Notes under the pieces: generated by a model
What the model saw: the letters and a program-made list of their open reading frames with translations, nothing else
What the model was told of the DNA's origin: nothing
The model's database searches: none
Assembly (NCBI GenBank): GCA_016935095.1
Contig: JAFGRO010000006.1
Location: 1-47,943, forward strand
Direction: 5' to 3'
Length of the DNA: 47,943 bases
Origin: Candidatus Woesearchaeota archaeon
GTDB taxonomy: Archaea; Nanobdellota; Nanobdellia; Woesearchaeales; GW2011-AR15
Translations under genes and position numbers: made by a program
In this document: positions 7,998 through 16,882 of the stretch, piece after piece
Numbering within the stretch: the first letter of the stretch is position 1
How the letters are laid out: every line of letters begins with the position of its first letter

Positions 7998-8041
7998 TAA
8001 TTACAGATAATAAGAACCTTAATCTGAAAAAGAGGATAATG

Positions 8042-9940
8042 ATGGCTGGTGTAAATCCTGAAGAATGGAAAAATATTAAGAATATTCTTAATAGGATGGA
8101 TATTGAGGGTATTGGCGCTAAATCAAAAAATGCCATGGGGAAACATTTTCTTGAACAGGGCATTAAGAGCCATGAAGAAGCAATGAAGCATTTAAGAAGC
8201 GAGGAATTCAGGAACTCGCAATTAAATAACAGAATTAAAAACAGAGTAGAAGATCACATGGAAAAACAAAGGGCAAATGAATCCAGAGAACAGCAGTTCC
8301 TGGAAAAGAGAGAAGCAGCATTAAGGGAAAAGGAAGAGATGAGGGAGAATAGTTTCAGGAAAAAAATACAGAATCAGCTTAAATCTGCTGAGGATATGCC
8401 CGGACCTTTAAAATTCTATATTAATTTGTGGTCGTGGCTTGATGTCGTAGGTGACCCTGCCATAGGCCTTATTCCTGTGTGGGGAGATATTATATCATTC
8501 GGAATTAATTTTATAATATCGCTATTCTGCGTCCTTCCTTACATAGGGCTTTTCCACTGGTTGGCTGTTCTTGGAATACTAATTTTTGATTTAATAGTCG
8601 GACTTATTCCTGGTGTAGGGGACATTTTGGATCTTATATTCCCTGGTGCTATGGCCTCAAGATTATATATTGTTAAGCAATGGGAAAACATAAAGAAAAG
8701 AAAACAGGAAAATATTATGAAAAAAGGATATTTAGGATATGGGAAAAAAAGAAAATCTTTTTCACCAAAAAATGTTCTTATTGTATTAATTATATTGTTC
8801 ATAATAATAGTTCCTTTTGCAAGGGGATTTAATGTAATAGCCTGGGTCCTTACGGGAGAATATAAAGAGGATTTGGATAATTTTTTCGGAAGAACAACAG
8901 CAGAAAGTGAAGAAATAGTAAAAGATACAGGTTTATTTCAGAGAGTAATAGATGCATGGAAAAGGTCATGGGCGATGACAGAAGGAGATTATTATACCGG
9001 AAAGGTTGAGGATACAGAAGATGAGCCAATAGGTTTAGAGATAGAAGAGATTAGGGCAATAGAGGATTTTTACACTACAGACAGCAAAGCAACATTATGG
9101 GCTGATATTCACGGAAAGACTTTTGTTGACAATATAACTGTAATCACAACATGTGAAGCAAACAAGGCAGGAAAAAAAGAAAAGATATCAGGAAAAACCT
9201 CTCCTGAAAGCTATACTGTTGTTTATGAAGACACTCATTCAGTAAAATGCGAATTTGAAGAAAACAGCCTTGAAAAAGGATATTATAATGTTGAATTCAA
9301 TGCCTTCTTTAATTTTGAGACATGGGCATATATAAAATATTATTTTGTCTCAAGGGAAACTTACCAAAGTCTTTATTATAAAGACATAAACCAGCAGCTG
9401 GATATACCTGAAAAATCAGTATCTGTCTCAACACCGGGTCCTGTAATCTTAGGGTTAACAGCAAAAAATATCAATCAGCCGATATATATAGATCCTGAAG
9501 AGGACTACCTACCTGTACCCTTCGGAGTTACCCTGGAGAACAATTGGAAATCAGCAGGCAGCGAGATAAAACAGGTTGATTATTTTATTGTTCAGGTGCC
9601 TTCAGAGCTTGAGCTTGTTGACTGCGACAGGGCAGGGCCAAATAATGAATATATGGAAGACTGGGGAAACCAAGACATGGATTTAAACAGGATGGATGAA
9701 AACTATAGATTTTATAAATTTGAAAACCCTTATTTCGGAAAGGAAGGTTATTCATTTTCATCAATGACTTGCTTCCTGAAACTGAAAGGATATACTGAAG
9801 AGCAGAAAGAAGCATCAATGGAAAAACTGCTGGACCAGGGGCAGAAAGCTGAAAAAACCTTTGTAGTAAGGGTAAAATATAAATATAATCTTCAGGAAAG
9901 TGAAACTATAAACATAAAAGAGCCGTTTGGCTCAGAATAA
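8042..9940 (+). CDS. large membrane protein with DUF4112-like core
   Basis: About 632 residues. A charged helical N terminus (about 1-115) precedes a membrane region with LWSWLDVVGDPAIGLIPVWGD and GLIPGVGDILDLIFPG (about 130-205), which matches the DUF4112 pattern of duplicated GLIPxxGD. A further transmembrane helix (about 245-262, NVLIVLIILFIIIVPF) leads to an extracytoplasmic part (about 300-632) with beta-sandwich-like segments. The second of two adjacent ATGs was chosen because its spacing to GAGG (8032-8035) is better. Its position between a pilin-like protein and lipoproteins suggests the integral-membrane component of an envelope assembly. The function is unknown. Confidence 0.65.
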   Translation: MAGVNPEEWKNIKNILNRMDIEGIGAKSKNAMGKHFLEQGIKSHEEAMKHLRSEEFRNSQLNNRIKNRVEDHMEKQRANESREQQFLEKREAALREKEEMRENSFRKKIQNQLKSAEDMPGPLKFYINLWSWLDVVGDPAIGLIPVWGDIISFGINFIISLFCVLPYIGLFHWLAVLGILIFDLIVGLIPGVGDILDLIFPGAMASRLYIVKQWENIKKRKQENIMKKGYLGYGKKRKSFSPKNVLIVLIILFIIIVPFARGFNVIAWVLTGEYKEDLDNFFGRTTAESEEIVKDTGLFQRVIDAWKRSWAMTEGDYYTGKVEDTEDEPIGLEIEEIRAIEDFYTTDSKATLWADIHGKTFVDNITVITTCEANKAGKKEKISGKTSPESYTVVYEDTHSVKCEFEENSLEKGYYNVEFNAFFNFETWAYIKYYFVSRETYQSLYYKDINQQLDIPEKSVSVSTPGPVILGLTAKNINQPIYIDPEEDYLPVPFGVTLENNWKSAGSEIKQVDYFIVQVPSELELVDCDRAGPNNEYMEDWGNQDMDLNRMDENYRFYKFENPYFGKEGYSFSSMTCFLKLKGYTEEQKEASMEKLLDQGQKAEKTFVVRVKYKYNLQESETINIKEPFGSE

Positions 9941-9951
9941 CAAAAGAAAAA

Positions 9952-11031
9952 ATGAAAAATGAAAAGACAGCAAATAGATTTTTTTCATTAGGAATAATAG
10001 TTATTATAATAATATTAACATCAATTACAGGATGCGGGCCTGTAAATCCCAAGAATATAAATTATTTTAAAGGCTCTGATGGGCTGGTTTTTGATTTTAT
10101 AGCCAATTATCCCCCTTATGAGATGTACCAGAATACATCAGTCATAGTTCAGGCAAAAGTCCATAACAAAGGGGCTTTTAATCTATATGATGAAAACTTT
10201 TACGGGCTTTTATTCCTGAACACGAACAAAAATTTCATTGAAACAGGAGAAGAGGAGGAAACCATTAAACAAATACTGCTGAAAGGAAAATCAACAGATT
10301 TTCCTGAGGGCGAAAGCCAGACATATTACATGGGGGCAATTAAAAGCAAAGAAATAGGGCAGTTTGAAAGCCTACCTACTGAAATATCCCTTACTGCATG
10401 CTATCCTTACAGGACTTATTTCGCAGACACTGTATGCATTGACTATTCTGAAGTCTCGGGGGACGAAAGAATGCAGGTATGCAGGACCCATGATATTACT
10501 GCTGAAGACCAGGGTGCGCCTGTTGCTGTAAAAGAAGTTAAGGTTAATATGATACCCTACGGAACAGATTCCTCAGATGGAAAAACAGTATATAAAATAA
10601 AACCACAGTTCATAATAACTATAGAAAATATAGGCTCAGGCAATGTTGCAAAATCAATCTATAAAATATCAGATTTATCACTGCTTCCCCCACCGCCAAA
10701 TCCTCTTAGCATGAATGAGGGAGAAAGAGCTGAAAATGTTAAAGATGTGGCTGTTATTGAATATGATGTAACTGAAATATGCTCTATGATAAGCAATCCT
10801 CCTGAAGATTATTTTGATTATGTATTAGTAAGGGCAAAACTGGGAAACTTTAGTCTTGAATGTGAGCCGCAGATTGTCAAATTAAAGGACAATGAGGGAA
10901 AAATAAGGTGCAGTATGAATGAAAAAGATATGTTTAAAGGAGTGAGCAATTACAATTCGCTGCTTATTATTGCATTGGATTATACTTATATTGATACTGT
11001 TTCAAGCCAGATAAAAATAATTAGAAGCTAA
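9952..11031 (+). CDS. lipoprotein, paralog 1 of 3
   Basis: A 359-residue predicted lipoprotein: a basic N terminus, a hydrophobic stretch and the lipobox SITGC with Cys28 as acceptor. The mature part begins with KNINYFKGSDGLVFDF, shared in form with the next two genes (YxGxxGLxxxF), and has CARDB-like beta strands (VIVQAKVHNKGAFNLYDENF). A second shared block is Cys-containing (CYPYRTYFADTVCID ... VCRTHDITAEDQGAPVAVKEV). It starts 11 nt after the DUF4112-like gene and is clearly in the same operon. It probably sits on the outer face of the membrane; the ligand or partner is unknown. Confidence 0.7.
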   Translation: MKNEKTANRFFSLGIIVIIIILTSITGCGPVNPKNINYFKGSDGLVFDFIANYPPYEMYQNTSVIVQAKVHNKGAFNLYDENFYGLLFLNTNKNFIETGEEEETIKQILLKGKSTDFPEGESQTYYMGAIKSKEIGQFESLPTEISLTACYPYRTYFADTVCIDYSEVSGDERMQVCRTHDITAEDQGAPVAVKEVKVNMIPYGTDSSDGKTVYKIKPQFIITIENIGSGNVAKSIYKISDLSLLPPPPNPLSMNEGERAENVKDVAVIEYDVTEICSMISNPPEDYFDYVLVRAKLGNFSLECEPQIVKLKDNEGKIRCSMNEKDMFKGVSNYNSLLIIALDYTYIDTVSSQIKIIRS

Positions 11032-11101
11032 AAGTGCATATACCAATAAATTTAAATATCAATTATAACAAAAGAATAATAAGATAAAAAAACAGGTGAA
11101 A

Positions 11102-12364
11102 ATGAAATATCTTAAAATAATGGTAACTCTCGGAATTCTGCTTTTAATAATATTTACAGCAGGATGCAGTCCTGAAGATGCAAAGAACCCAAAATATGCA
11201 GAATACTATCAAGGCACAGACGGCGTATATATGGAAATAGAAACAGGCTCGCTGCCGTCAAGGCTGTATTATTATTACGGCGGGACTGATGAAGAAAATA
11301 CATTTGATGTTGCTGTTAATTTGCATAACAGAGGGGCTTCCATGACAAAAGGCACTGTGTATATTGCAGGATATGACCCTTCTATAATAAGTGTTGAGGG
11401 TGTTGAACTTGAAAAAAGCTACGGACTGGGAGACTGCAACTTCAATTTCCATCAGCTTGATAGTTTTTTCCTGAGCGGGGGATGCGGGGACATATTTGAC
11501 GGATGGTATGATACTGGAAACGGCCAATGGAAACTAAACCTTAAAGATGTTGTCAGCAATATAGGAGAATTAACAGGAAAATGGGATGAAACATTGTTTG
11601 ATTTTGACATTACCCTTACTAATAACGGAATCGAGGAGTTTGCAGCAGGCATGAACTGGGGAGAACTTGACCTTGATGTTCTTGGAAGAGGGGAATTATC
11701 TATAATACTTGCACAGGCTGTCCATGACTTCAGCAAATACGGGAAACCTTATTTTCTGCAGGGAGATATATATGATTATCCTGGCGGGGAATCAATGTAT
11801 GAAAACTTCGAGGTTACTATAAAAGACTGGCCTGCCCACGGGCTGGATAAAATGGAGCAGACATTCATGATTAAGAACTGCTATGTATATTCAACCTATG
11901 CATCTCCAATGGTTTGTATTGACCCAAATCCTTATTCAGGGCAGGAAAAAGTATGCATACCACAGACGGTTTCATTATCAAGCCAGGGTGCACCTGTGGC
12001 TGTTACAAGAATTGAGCAGGAATCAACAAGACAAAAAATATTCTTTACAATACATGTCCAGGATTTAGGAAACGGGCAGGTTTATTCATTATTCAGCCTT
12101 GATGCATGCAATCCTTATTATGGAGAAAGGGTAAACCCGGCTGATAAGGATATTGTAGATATTGCCTTTGTAAGCATAGGAGACCAGAGGCTTGACTGCA
12201 ACACTCACAGGCTGAGGCTTAACAACGGCTATGGAGTATTTACCTGTACATATGATGTTGAATACAAAGAGGCAACATCCGCCTATAAGACTCCATTGTA
12301 TATTCACTTATTGTATGGCTATGGTGACTATATCAACAGGTATGTCACTATAAAAAGAGTGTAA
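11102..12364 (+). CDS. lipoprotein, paralog 2 of 3
   Basis: About 420 residues with lipobox FTAGC (Cys22). It shares the family layout: YYQGTDGVYMEIETG after the lipobox, a CARDB-like strand set (FDVAVNLHNRGASMTKGTVYI), and the Cys block VCIDPNPYSGQEKVC followed by SSQGAPVAVTRIE. It is longer than its paralogs because of an inserted region (about 110-215) rich in Gly, Asp and aromatic residues. The ATG at 11102 was chosen over a GTG six nt upstream that lies within the AGGTGA ribosome-binding site. A TTTAAATA box about 11050-11057 suggests an extra internal promoter. Confidence 0.7.
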   Translation: MKYLKIMVTLGILLLIIFTAGCSPEDAKNPKYAEYYQGTDGVYMEIETGSLPSRLYYYYGGTDEENTFDVAVNLHNRGASMTKGTVYIAGYDPSIISVEGVELEKSYGLGDCNFNFHQLDSFFLSGGCGDIFDGWYDTGNGQWKLNLKDVVSNIGELTGKWDETLFDFDITLTNNGIEEFAAGMNWGELDLDVLGRGELSIILAQAVHDFSKYGKPYFLQGDIYDYPGGESMYENFEVTIKDWPAHGLDKMEQTFMIKNCYVYSTYASPMVCIDPNPYSGQEKVCIPQTVSLSSQGAPVAVTRIEQESTRQKIFFTIHVQDLGNGQVYSLFSLDACNPYYGERVNPADKDIVDIAFVSIGDQRLDCNTHRLRLNNGYGVFTCTYDVEYKEATSAYKTPLYIHLLYGYGDYINRYVTIKRV

Positions 12365-12397
12365 TAATAAATAAAATTTAAAGGTGCTCTGAAATTA

Positions 12398-12490
12398 CGA
12401 AAATCAAAGATTTTCGAACTTAAACAAAGTATGTTTAAGTTATAAAAAAATAATTTCTGGCATCTTTTTGATAAAAAAATCAAAAAGGTG
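12398..12490 (+). promoter_or_regulatory. three tandem hairpins before lipoprotein 3, the last masking its RBS
   Basis: Three perfect or near-perfect hairpins lie in the 131-nt gap: CGAAAATC/GATTTTCG (12398-12416), AACTTAAAC/GTTTAAGTT (12417-12441), and CATCTTTTTGAT/ATCAAAAAGGTG (12461-12490). The right arm of the third contains the GGTG of the ribosome-binding site (12487-12492) of the gene at 12496. The arrangement could set the expression of the third lipoprotein relative to the first two, or end part of the transcripts. Confidence 0.55.
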
Positions 12491-12495
12491 ATAAA

Positions 12496-13461
12496 ATGAA
12501 AAACAGAATTTTTAGCATAATTTTGATAATGGCTCTTGTATCTGTATCAGTTTTTCTGGCAGGATGCAGTGAAGATGAGCCAAGTTTTGGAAAGGAAAAG
12601 ACTTTTCTCGGAGGAACAAAAGGCCTTGAGATTGAATTCATGAACGGTGAGCCTCCTGAAGAAGTATATGATGGCGGGGATTTCCCTTTTTCAATAACAT
12701 TAAAAATAAACAACAAAGGTGAATACGATATCCCTGAAGAGGATGTCCTTGTGTCAATACAGGGATTTGATGCCGAGGAATTCGGATTGACTCTGGATGA
12801 CCTTGAAAAAAATCCTGATGAGGACATAAAAGGATATGGTATAAACCCCGACACAGGAGAGCCTATTGAGCCTCCTGAATATTATGTAACCTTTTCAGAC
12901 CTGAATTATCAGGGAACACTGTCAGGAAACCATCAGTTTCCTGCTGTTGCAAATATCTGCTACAGGTATTTAACAAAGGCAACAACAGACCTGTGTATAA
13001 AAGAAAACCTGCTTGATACACAGGATACATCTGTATGCACTGTTTCAGGAAAAAGAAGCTATGAAAACTCAGGAGCACCTGTGCAGATAACTGATGTTGA
13101 AGAGTTCACAGCTGGCTCTTCTGCAGTAAGGTTCTCTTTCAGGGTAAAGCACATAGATAATAACGGAAATATATACGGTGAAACAGGAGGAGACTTATGT
13201 GATAAAGCATTGGCCAATAAAAATAAAGTATATGTTGAGGTTGACACAGGAATGGAAGGAACCCTGAAATGCTCTGGCCTGTCAGATGGGAATTCCGGAG
13301 AAATCATATTGACAAACGGGGAAAGGATGATATCATGTACACAGGAAGTGAGGAATCCCTCAAACAGGATAAAGATAGTGAATATAGAGTTAAGCTATGA
13401 CTATGAAACCACAGAAGAGACAGACTTTTTAGTAAAGCATAATCCAGAACTGGGAGATTAA
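12496..13461 (+). CDS. lipoprotein, paralog 3 of 3
   Basis: A 321-residue predicted lipoprotein with lipobox FLAGC (Cys24). After an acidic linker it follows the same plan as the two upstream genes: FLGGTKGLEIEFMNGEPPEEVY, a CARDB-like strand pair (FSITLKINNKGEYDIPEEDV), and the Cys block DLCIKENLLDTQDTSVCTV followed by NSGAPVQITDVEEF. The ribosome-binding site is GGTGAT four nt before the ATG but can be paired in a hairpin. The gene ends the surface operon; a T-rich tract follows its stop and meets the convergent rfcS gene 26 nt away. Function unknown. Confidence 0.7.
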   Translation: MKNRIFSIILIMALVSVSVFLAGCSEDEPSFGKEKTFLGGTKGLEIEFMNGEPPEEVYDGGDFPFSITLKINNKGEYDIPEEDVLVSIQGFDAEEFGLTLDDLEKNPDEDIKGYGINPDTGEPIEPPEYYVTFSDLNYQGTLSGNHQFPAVANICYRYLTKATTDLCIKENLLDTQDTSVCTVSGKRSYENSGAPVQITDVEEFTAGSSAVRFSFRVKHIDNNGNIYGETGGDLCDKALANKNKVYVEVDTGMEGTLKCSGLSDGNSGEIILTNGERMISCTQEVRNPSNRIKIVNIELSYDYETTEETDFLVKHNPELGD

Positions 13462-13487
13462 TCCCGGTTTTTCTTTTTTATTTATTT

Positions 13488-14456
13488 TTATTTAGAATTA
13501 ATTAATACAAACTTAGCTAATAATGCTTCTAATTGAATAAACTCATCACTGCCCTCTACCATCCTGAACTCTATTTCACCAGTTTCTTTTATCATTTCAA
13601 GCTTTTTTTTATTGTCTATGCTTAAGCCCCATATATTAGACTGAAACTGCTTTACTGTATCTATTCCTGACAAGCCATAATGCAGCATTGTTTTCAGCAA
13701 TTTATCCCTTGCTTTTTCAAAGCTATTGTTTATGCAAAGGCTTAATACCTCTTTTATCTCATCAGGCCTTGCTGCTGAAGCCAATTCATAAATAAGACTG
13801 GTATTTATTTTTTTGCTTATTGCAGCACATCCCTGAAGTATATTCTCAACCCTACGGCAGTCGCCGCTTGAAACATTGAACAATGCTTTTTTTGACTCAT
13901 TGTCAATTGAAAATCCTTCATTTTCGGCTATATTTTCAATAATTCTAAAAACATCCTCTTCAGGAAGTGGCTTGAACTTAAATAATGTACATCTTGACTG
14001 TATGGGGTCTATGATTTTTGAGGAATAGTTGCATGCCAGTATAAACCTGCATGTCTGCGTGTAATTCTCCATGGTTCTTCTCAAAGCCTGCTGTGCCTCT
14101 TTTGTCAAAGCATCTGCCTCATCCAGGTATATTATCTTAAAAGGTATATTTCTTAAAGAACGGCTCCTAGCAAATTCCTTTACCTTTTCCCTCACAACAT
14201 CTATCCCCCTTTCATCAGAAGCATTCAACTCCAGGAAATTTTCATTCCATGATTCTTTGAATAACTGCTTTGCTGTTACGAGAGCCAGGCTTGTTTTTCC
14301 AACACCTGCAGGCCCTGCAAACAAAAGATGGGGCATATTCCCCTGCTTCACAAAAGCCCTTACTCTTTTTACTATCTTATCCTGACCTAAAACCTCATCA
14401 AAATTACCGGGCCGGTATTTTTCAGTCCACATGGCTGTTTCATTCTTATCATTCAT
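13488..14456 (-). CDS. rfcS: replication factor C small subunit
   Basis: A 322-residue archaeal clamp-loader small subunit that opens and loads PCNA at primer-template junctions. Visible are the N-terminal WTEKYRPGNFDEVLGQ RFC box, Walker A GPAGVGKT (48-55), Walker B YLDEADALT with DEAD (112-115), and the sensor-1/arginine-finger SRC motif at 154-156. The C-terminal helical collar domain (about 235-322) is complete. The length is typical. The large subunit is not in this window. The start is the only ATG compatible with a normal N terminus. Confidence 0.95.
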   Translation of the reverse strand: MNDKNETAMWTEKYRPGNFDEVLGQDKIVKRVRAFVKQGNMPHLLFAGPAGVGKTSLALVTAKQLFKESWNENFLELNASDERGIDVVREKVKEFARSRSLRNIPFKIIYLDEADALTKEAQQALRRTMENYTQTCRFILACNYSSKIIDPIQSRCTLFKFKPLPEEDVFRIIENIAENEGFSIDNESKKALFNVSSGDCRRVENILQGCAAISKKINTSLIYELASAARPDEIKEVLSLCINNSFEKARDKLLKTMLHYGLSGIDTVKQFQSNIWGLSIDNKKKLEMIKETGEIEFRMVEGSDEFIQLEALLAKFVLINSK

Positions 14457-14517
14457 TATAAAAAAGCAGAAAATATTTTTATTTATATATGTTGTGTTTT
14501 GAAGAAATTCCTAATGT

Positions 14518-15006
14518 TTATTTTCTATTCTTTTCTAACCACTCATTAAAATATTTATAGAATTTCCCATTAATCTTTAAATCTTTATTAATAACTTCCT
14601 CAGTTTGATTATTTACAATTTCAAGACTTTTTTGTGGAGTAAAAATCTTAATTGGTTTTACAGCAATTTCTGTATTTGATTTTCCATCCCATTTATTTAT
14701 ATGAAAAAGATTCTTTAATCCAATATCCCAAGTAGCATCTAAAATCTTCCAATTTCCATCTATGTTTATTTCAAGATAAGTGTGTGTACAATCATCATCA
14801 TGAGGGATTTTTTCTAATTCAGAAGGAAGATTCAGATCACTCCACAAAAAAACACAAACTCTATACCTAACTTTATATCCTTCTTTTTTAAGTAAATTAA
14901 ATAATTTTTCGTGTTTACCACTACAACAATTATCCTCTTCTCCCAATTTCAAAGGAATTCTATAAGGAATATCTCTTATTGATTCAAAAATTGAAATTAA
15001 ATTCAT
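14518..15006 (-). CDS. transglutaminase-like cysteine protein
   Basis: A 162-residue intracellular protein of the transglutaminase/protease-like superfamily. The catalytic triad pattern is visible: Cys27 or Cys28 in DNCCSGKHEKLFNLLKKEGY at the helix start, His75 in THTYLEINIDGNWKILDATWD and Asp90 in LDAT. Members can be peptidases, N-glycanase-like or cross-linking enzymes. The protein is small and has no signal peptide, so it consists of the core fold only. A minus-strand TTATATAAATT box about 20 bp upstream suggests a leaderless mRNA. Substrate unknown. Confidence 0.65.
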   Translation of the reverse strand: MNLISIFESIRDIPYRIPLKLGEEDNCCSGKHEKLFNLLKKEGYKVRYRVCVFLWSDLNLPSELEKIPHDDDCTHTYLEINIDGNWKILDATWDIGLKNLFHINKWDGKSNTEIAVKPIKIFTPQKSLEIVNNQTEEVINKDLKINGKFYKYFNEWLEKNRK

Positions 15007-15054
15007 AATATTAAATAATATAATTTATATAAAAATATATTGTTAAAAAGAAAA

Positions 15055-16038
15055 TCATATCTTATTTAAAACAATCTTTCTCCTGTCTTTTTTTATTTTT
15101 ATAATCATCTGTTTTCTTGTGAGTAATCCGTTCTGTGCACCATAATATTGTATTACTGACTCTGAATTGCATAATCCCATTTTTATACAATCTTTGATGC
15201 TTTTCTTCATAATAATTCCTGTGCCAAAGCCTGAGACAAAAGCATCCCCTGCGCCTGTTGTCTCCTTTATATTTACTTTTGTTGTAAAGCCGTGATAATA
15301 ATTATTTTCTGTGTCTAAAACATAAACTCCTTTTCTCCCATCTGTGATTACTGCAATTCCAGGAATGGTTTTTTTCAGACTTTTAATTAGATTTTTTATG
15401 TCATCTGTGTTCTTGTTTAAAAGAATTTCTGCCTCTTCTTTGTTTAAAACAAGAATATCGCAGTTTTTCAGTATATTTTTTAGATTTCGTGTTCCTTTTT
15501 TTGCAAGATAACTGCTCGGGTTGAACATTACTCTTATATTGTTTTTTTTGCAGTAAACTGCAAGCTTTTTTGCACTTATAAGGGATTTTCCCATAAGGCT
15601 TCCAAATAAAACATATTTTGTTTTTAATTTTTTCAGGTCGATATTTTTATAATCTATGTTGCTGTTTTCTCCTTTATAGACTAATATCGTTCGGTCTCTT
15701 TCTACTGCATCAAGCACTACTGAATAGCCTGAGTTTTTTCCTAAATCCCCAATATAAGCAACATTTTCCTCTTTTAGTTTTTTGAAAATCTTAAGGCCGT
15801 TTACATCCTTTCCTATTTTTCCAAGTAAAGCAGAATGCAAGCCTAATTTTGAGAATCCTATTGAAGTATTTACGCCTCCTCCCCCTATCTGGAATTCCAG
15901 GTCTTTAATCAGTATTTTTTCACCCAAAGGATAAGCAAGCTCGTATTTGCCTTTATTTTTCAGAACATCAACTGCTCCTGCTTCTGTCTTTGCAAAAACA
16001 TCCATTGTCGCAGAACCCATACAGATTACATCAAACAT
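15055..16038 (-). CDS. PfkB-family carbohydrate/nucleoside kinase
   Basis: A 327-residue ribokinase-fold kinase. It has the N-terminal DVICMGSATMDVF, the substrate-binding di-Gly loop IGGGGVNTSIGFSKLG (about 53-68), the mid-protein NPSSYLAKKG and VLNKEEAEILL, and the C-terminal PfkB signature ETTGAGDAFVSGFGTG with catalytic Asp in GAGD (about 262-265). It phosphorylates a sugar or nucleoside using ATP. A nucleoside kinase role in purine salvage, or ADP-sugar type use, cannot be distinguished. The start is supported by GAGGTGA five nt upstream. No sugar-uptake gene is adjacent. Confidence 0.85.
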   Translation of the reverse strand: MFDVICMGSATMDVFAKTEAGAVDVLKNKGKYELAYPLGEKILIKDLEFQIGGGGVNTSIGFSKLGLHSALLGKIGKDVNGLKIFKKLKEENVAYIGDLGKNSGYSVVLDAVERDRTILVYKGENSNIDYKNIDLKKLKTKYVLFGSLMGKSLISAKKLAVYCKKNNIRVMFNPSSYLAKKGTRNLKNILKNCDILVLNKEEAEILLNKNTDDIKNLIKSLKKTIPGIAVITDGRKGVYVLDTENNYYHGFTTKVNIKETTGAGDAFVSGFGTGIIMKKSIKDCIKMGLCNSESVIQYYGAQNGLLTRKQMIIKIKKDRRKIVLNKI

Positions 16039-16104
16039 TCTTCACCTCTTTATTTCCTGATAATAATTATTGAATAAAAGGTTTATAAATTTTATTGAAA
16101 AGGA

Positions 16105-16617
16105 TTATAAAAGATATTTAAATATATATTTTTCAATAATCCTTCTTGAACTATTAGTAAAAAGATTTGGTTGTTGTAATAATTTCTGAAGTTGTGACTT
16201 ATTAAAAAAACGTACTTCTTTTACTTCTTTATCATCTACATTAAAATCATCCAGAGAAATGTCCTTTTTAATAATATAAATCCTTACAAATCTTTTATTT
16301 TTTTTATTTGGTTTTATTGAATTTAATCTCTCATAAGAAATTTCTTTAAGTTCATTTATATTAATTTTTACACCTAATTCTTCTTCAAATTCTCTTTTTG
16401 CACCTTCAATATAAGACTCATCTTTTGAAAAATGACCTGCAGCAGAATGATCCCAGAAACCACTACTCTGTCTTTTTTGGAGAAGAACTTCATTATCAGA
16501 ATTTATTAAATAAACATAGGATTCCCTATGAAGCAATCCCAACTTATGAACTTTGGAAAAAGATTCAACTCCAACAACCTCATCCTTTTCATTTACTACA
16601 GGGATTAATTCTTCCAT
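16105..16617 (-). CDS. NUDIX hydrolase, Idi/YfcD-like
   Basis: A 170-residue NUDIX protein of the isopentenyl-diphosphate-isomerase-like branch. It starts EELIPVVNEKDEVVGVES with LGLLHRESYVYLIN and LLQKRQSSGFWDHSAAGHF, and has a Nudix box EGAKREFEEELGV. The catalytic Cys of type I IPP isomerase (normally in a TCCSHP motif) is replaced in WDHSAAGH, so isomerase activity is unlikely and a YfcD-like pyrophosphohydrolase is the better call. The substrate is unknown. It lies upstream of the PfkB kinase on the same strand with a 66-nt gap, so co-transcription is possible. Confidence 0.8.
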   Translation of the reverse strand: MEELIPVVNEKDEVVGVESFSKVHKLGLLHRESYVYLINSDNEVLLQKRQSSGFWDHSAAGHFSKDESYIEGAKREFEEELGVKININELKEISYERLNSIKPNKKNKRFVRIYIIKKDISLDDFNVDDKEVKEVRFFNKSQLQKLLQQPNLFTNSSRRIIEKYIFKYLL

Positions 16618-16650
16618 AATAAGATAAAATATGTGTTATAATAAAAAACC

Positions 16651-16668
16651 ACCGAAAACATTATAAAT
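16651..16668 (+). promoter_or_regulatory. BRE/TATA promoter of tRNA-Phe
   Basis: ACCGAAAACA (BRE-like, 16651-16660) is followed by TTATAAAT (16661-16668), centred about 33 bp before the tRNA 5' end. The spacing and sequence fit an archaeal tRNA promoter. Confidence 0.6.
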
Positions 16669-16697
16669 ATTAGTCTATCTCTTTTTTATGTTCTCAT

Positions 16698-16771
16698 GGG
16701 TCGGTAGCTCAGACTGGGAGAGCATCACGCTGAAGCCGTGAATGTCCTGGGTTCAAATCCCAGCCGACCCA
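16698..16771 (+). tRNA. tRNA-Phe (anticodon GAA)
   Basis: A complete 74-nt cloverleaf. Acceptor GGGTCGG pairs with CCGACCC, D-arm GCTC...GAGC, anticodon stem TCACG/CGTGA around loop CTGAAGC (anticodon GAA), a 5-nt variable loop ATGTC, and T-arm CTGGG/CCCAG with loop TTCAAAT. The discriminator is A at 16771, CCA is not encoded, and there is no intron. pheT and pheS, the subunits of its own synthetase, are encoded 2.7 kb downstream on the other strand. Confidence 0.95.
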
Positions 16772-16820
16772 CTATCCTTTTGTAAAAAGGATAGGGCCCA
16801 AAAGTCCGACTTCGTCGGAT
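16772..16820 (+). terminator. two hairpins directly after tRNA-Phe
   Basis: CTATCCTTTT (16772-16781) pairs with AAAAGGATAG (16785-16794) around GTA, a perfect 10-bp stem starting at the base after the discriminator. A second stem TCCGAC-TTC-GTCGGA spans 16806-16820. They could terminate the tRNA transcript or mark its 3' processing site. Confidence 0.5.
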
Positions 16821-16882
16821 AAAGAATTCTAATGAAAAAATAAATCTAAAATAAGTGTTAAAGAATTAATTTTTAGACAAAA

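Noticed and set aside
16105-16617. Type I isopentenyl-diphosphate isomerase
   Set aside because: The catalytic Cys motif is missing (WDHSAAGH), so it is called an Idi-like NUDIX protein only.
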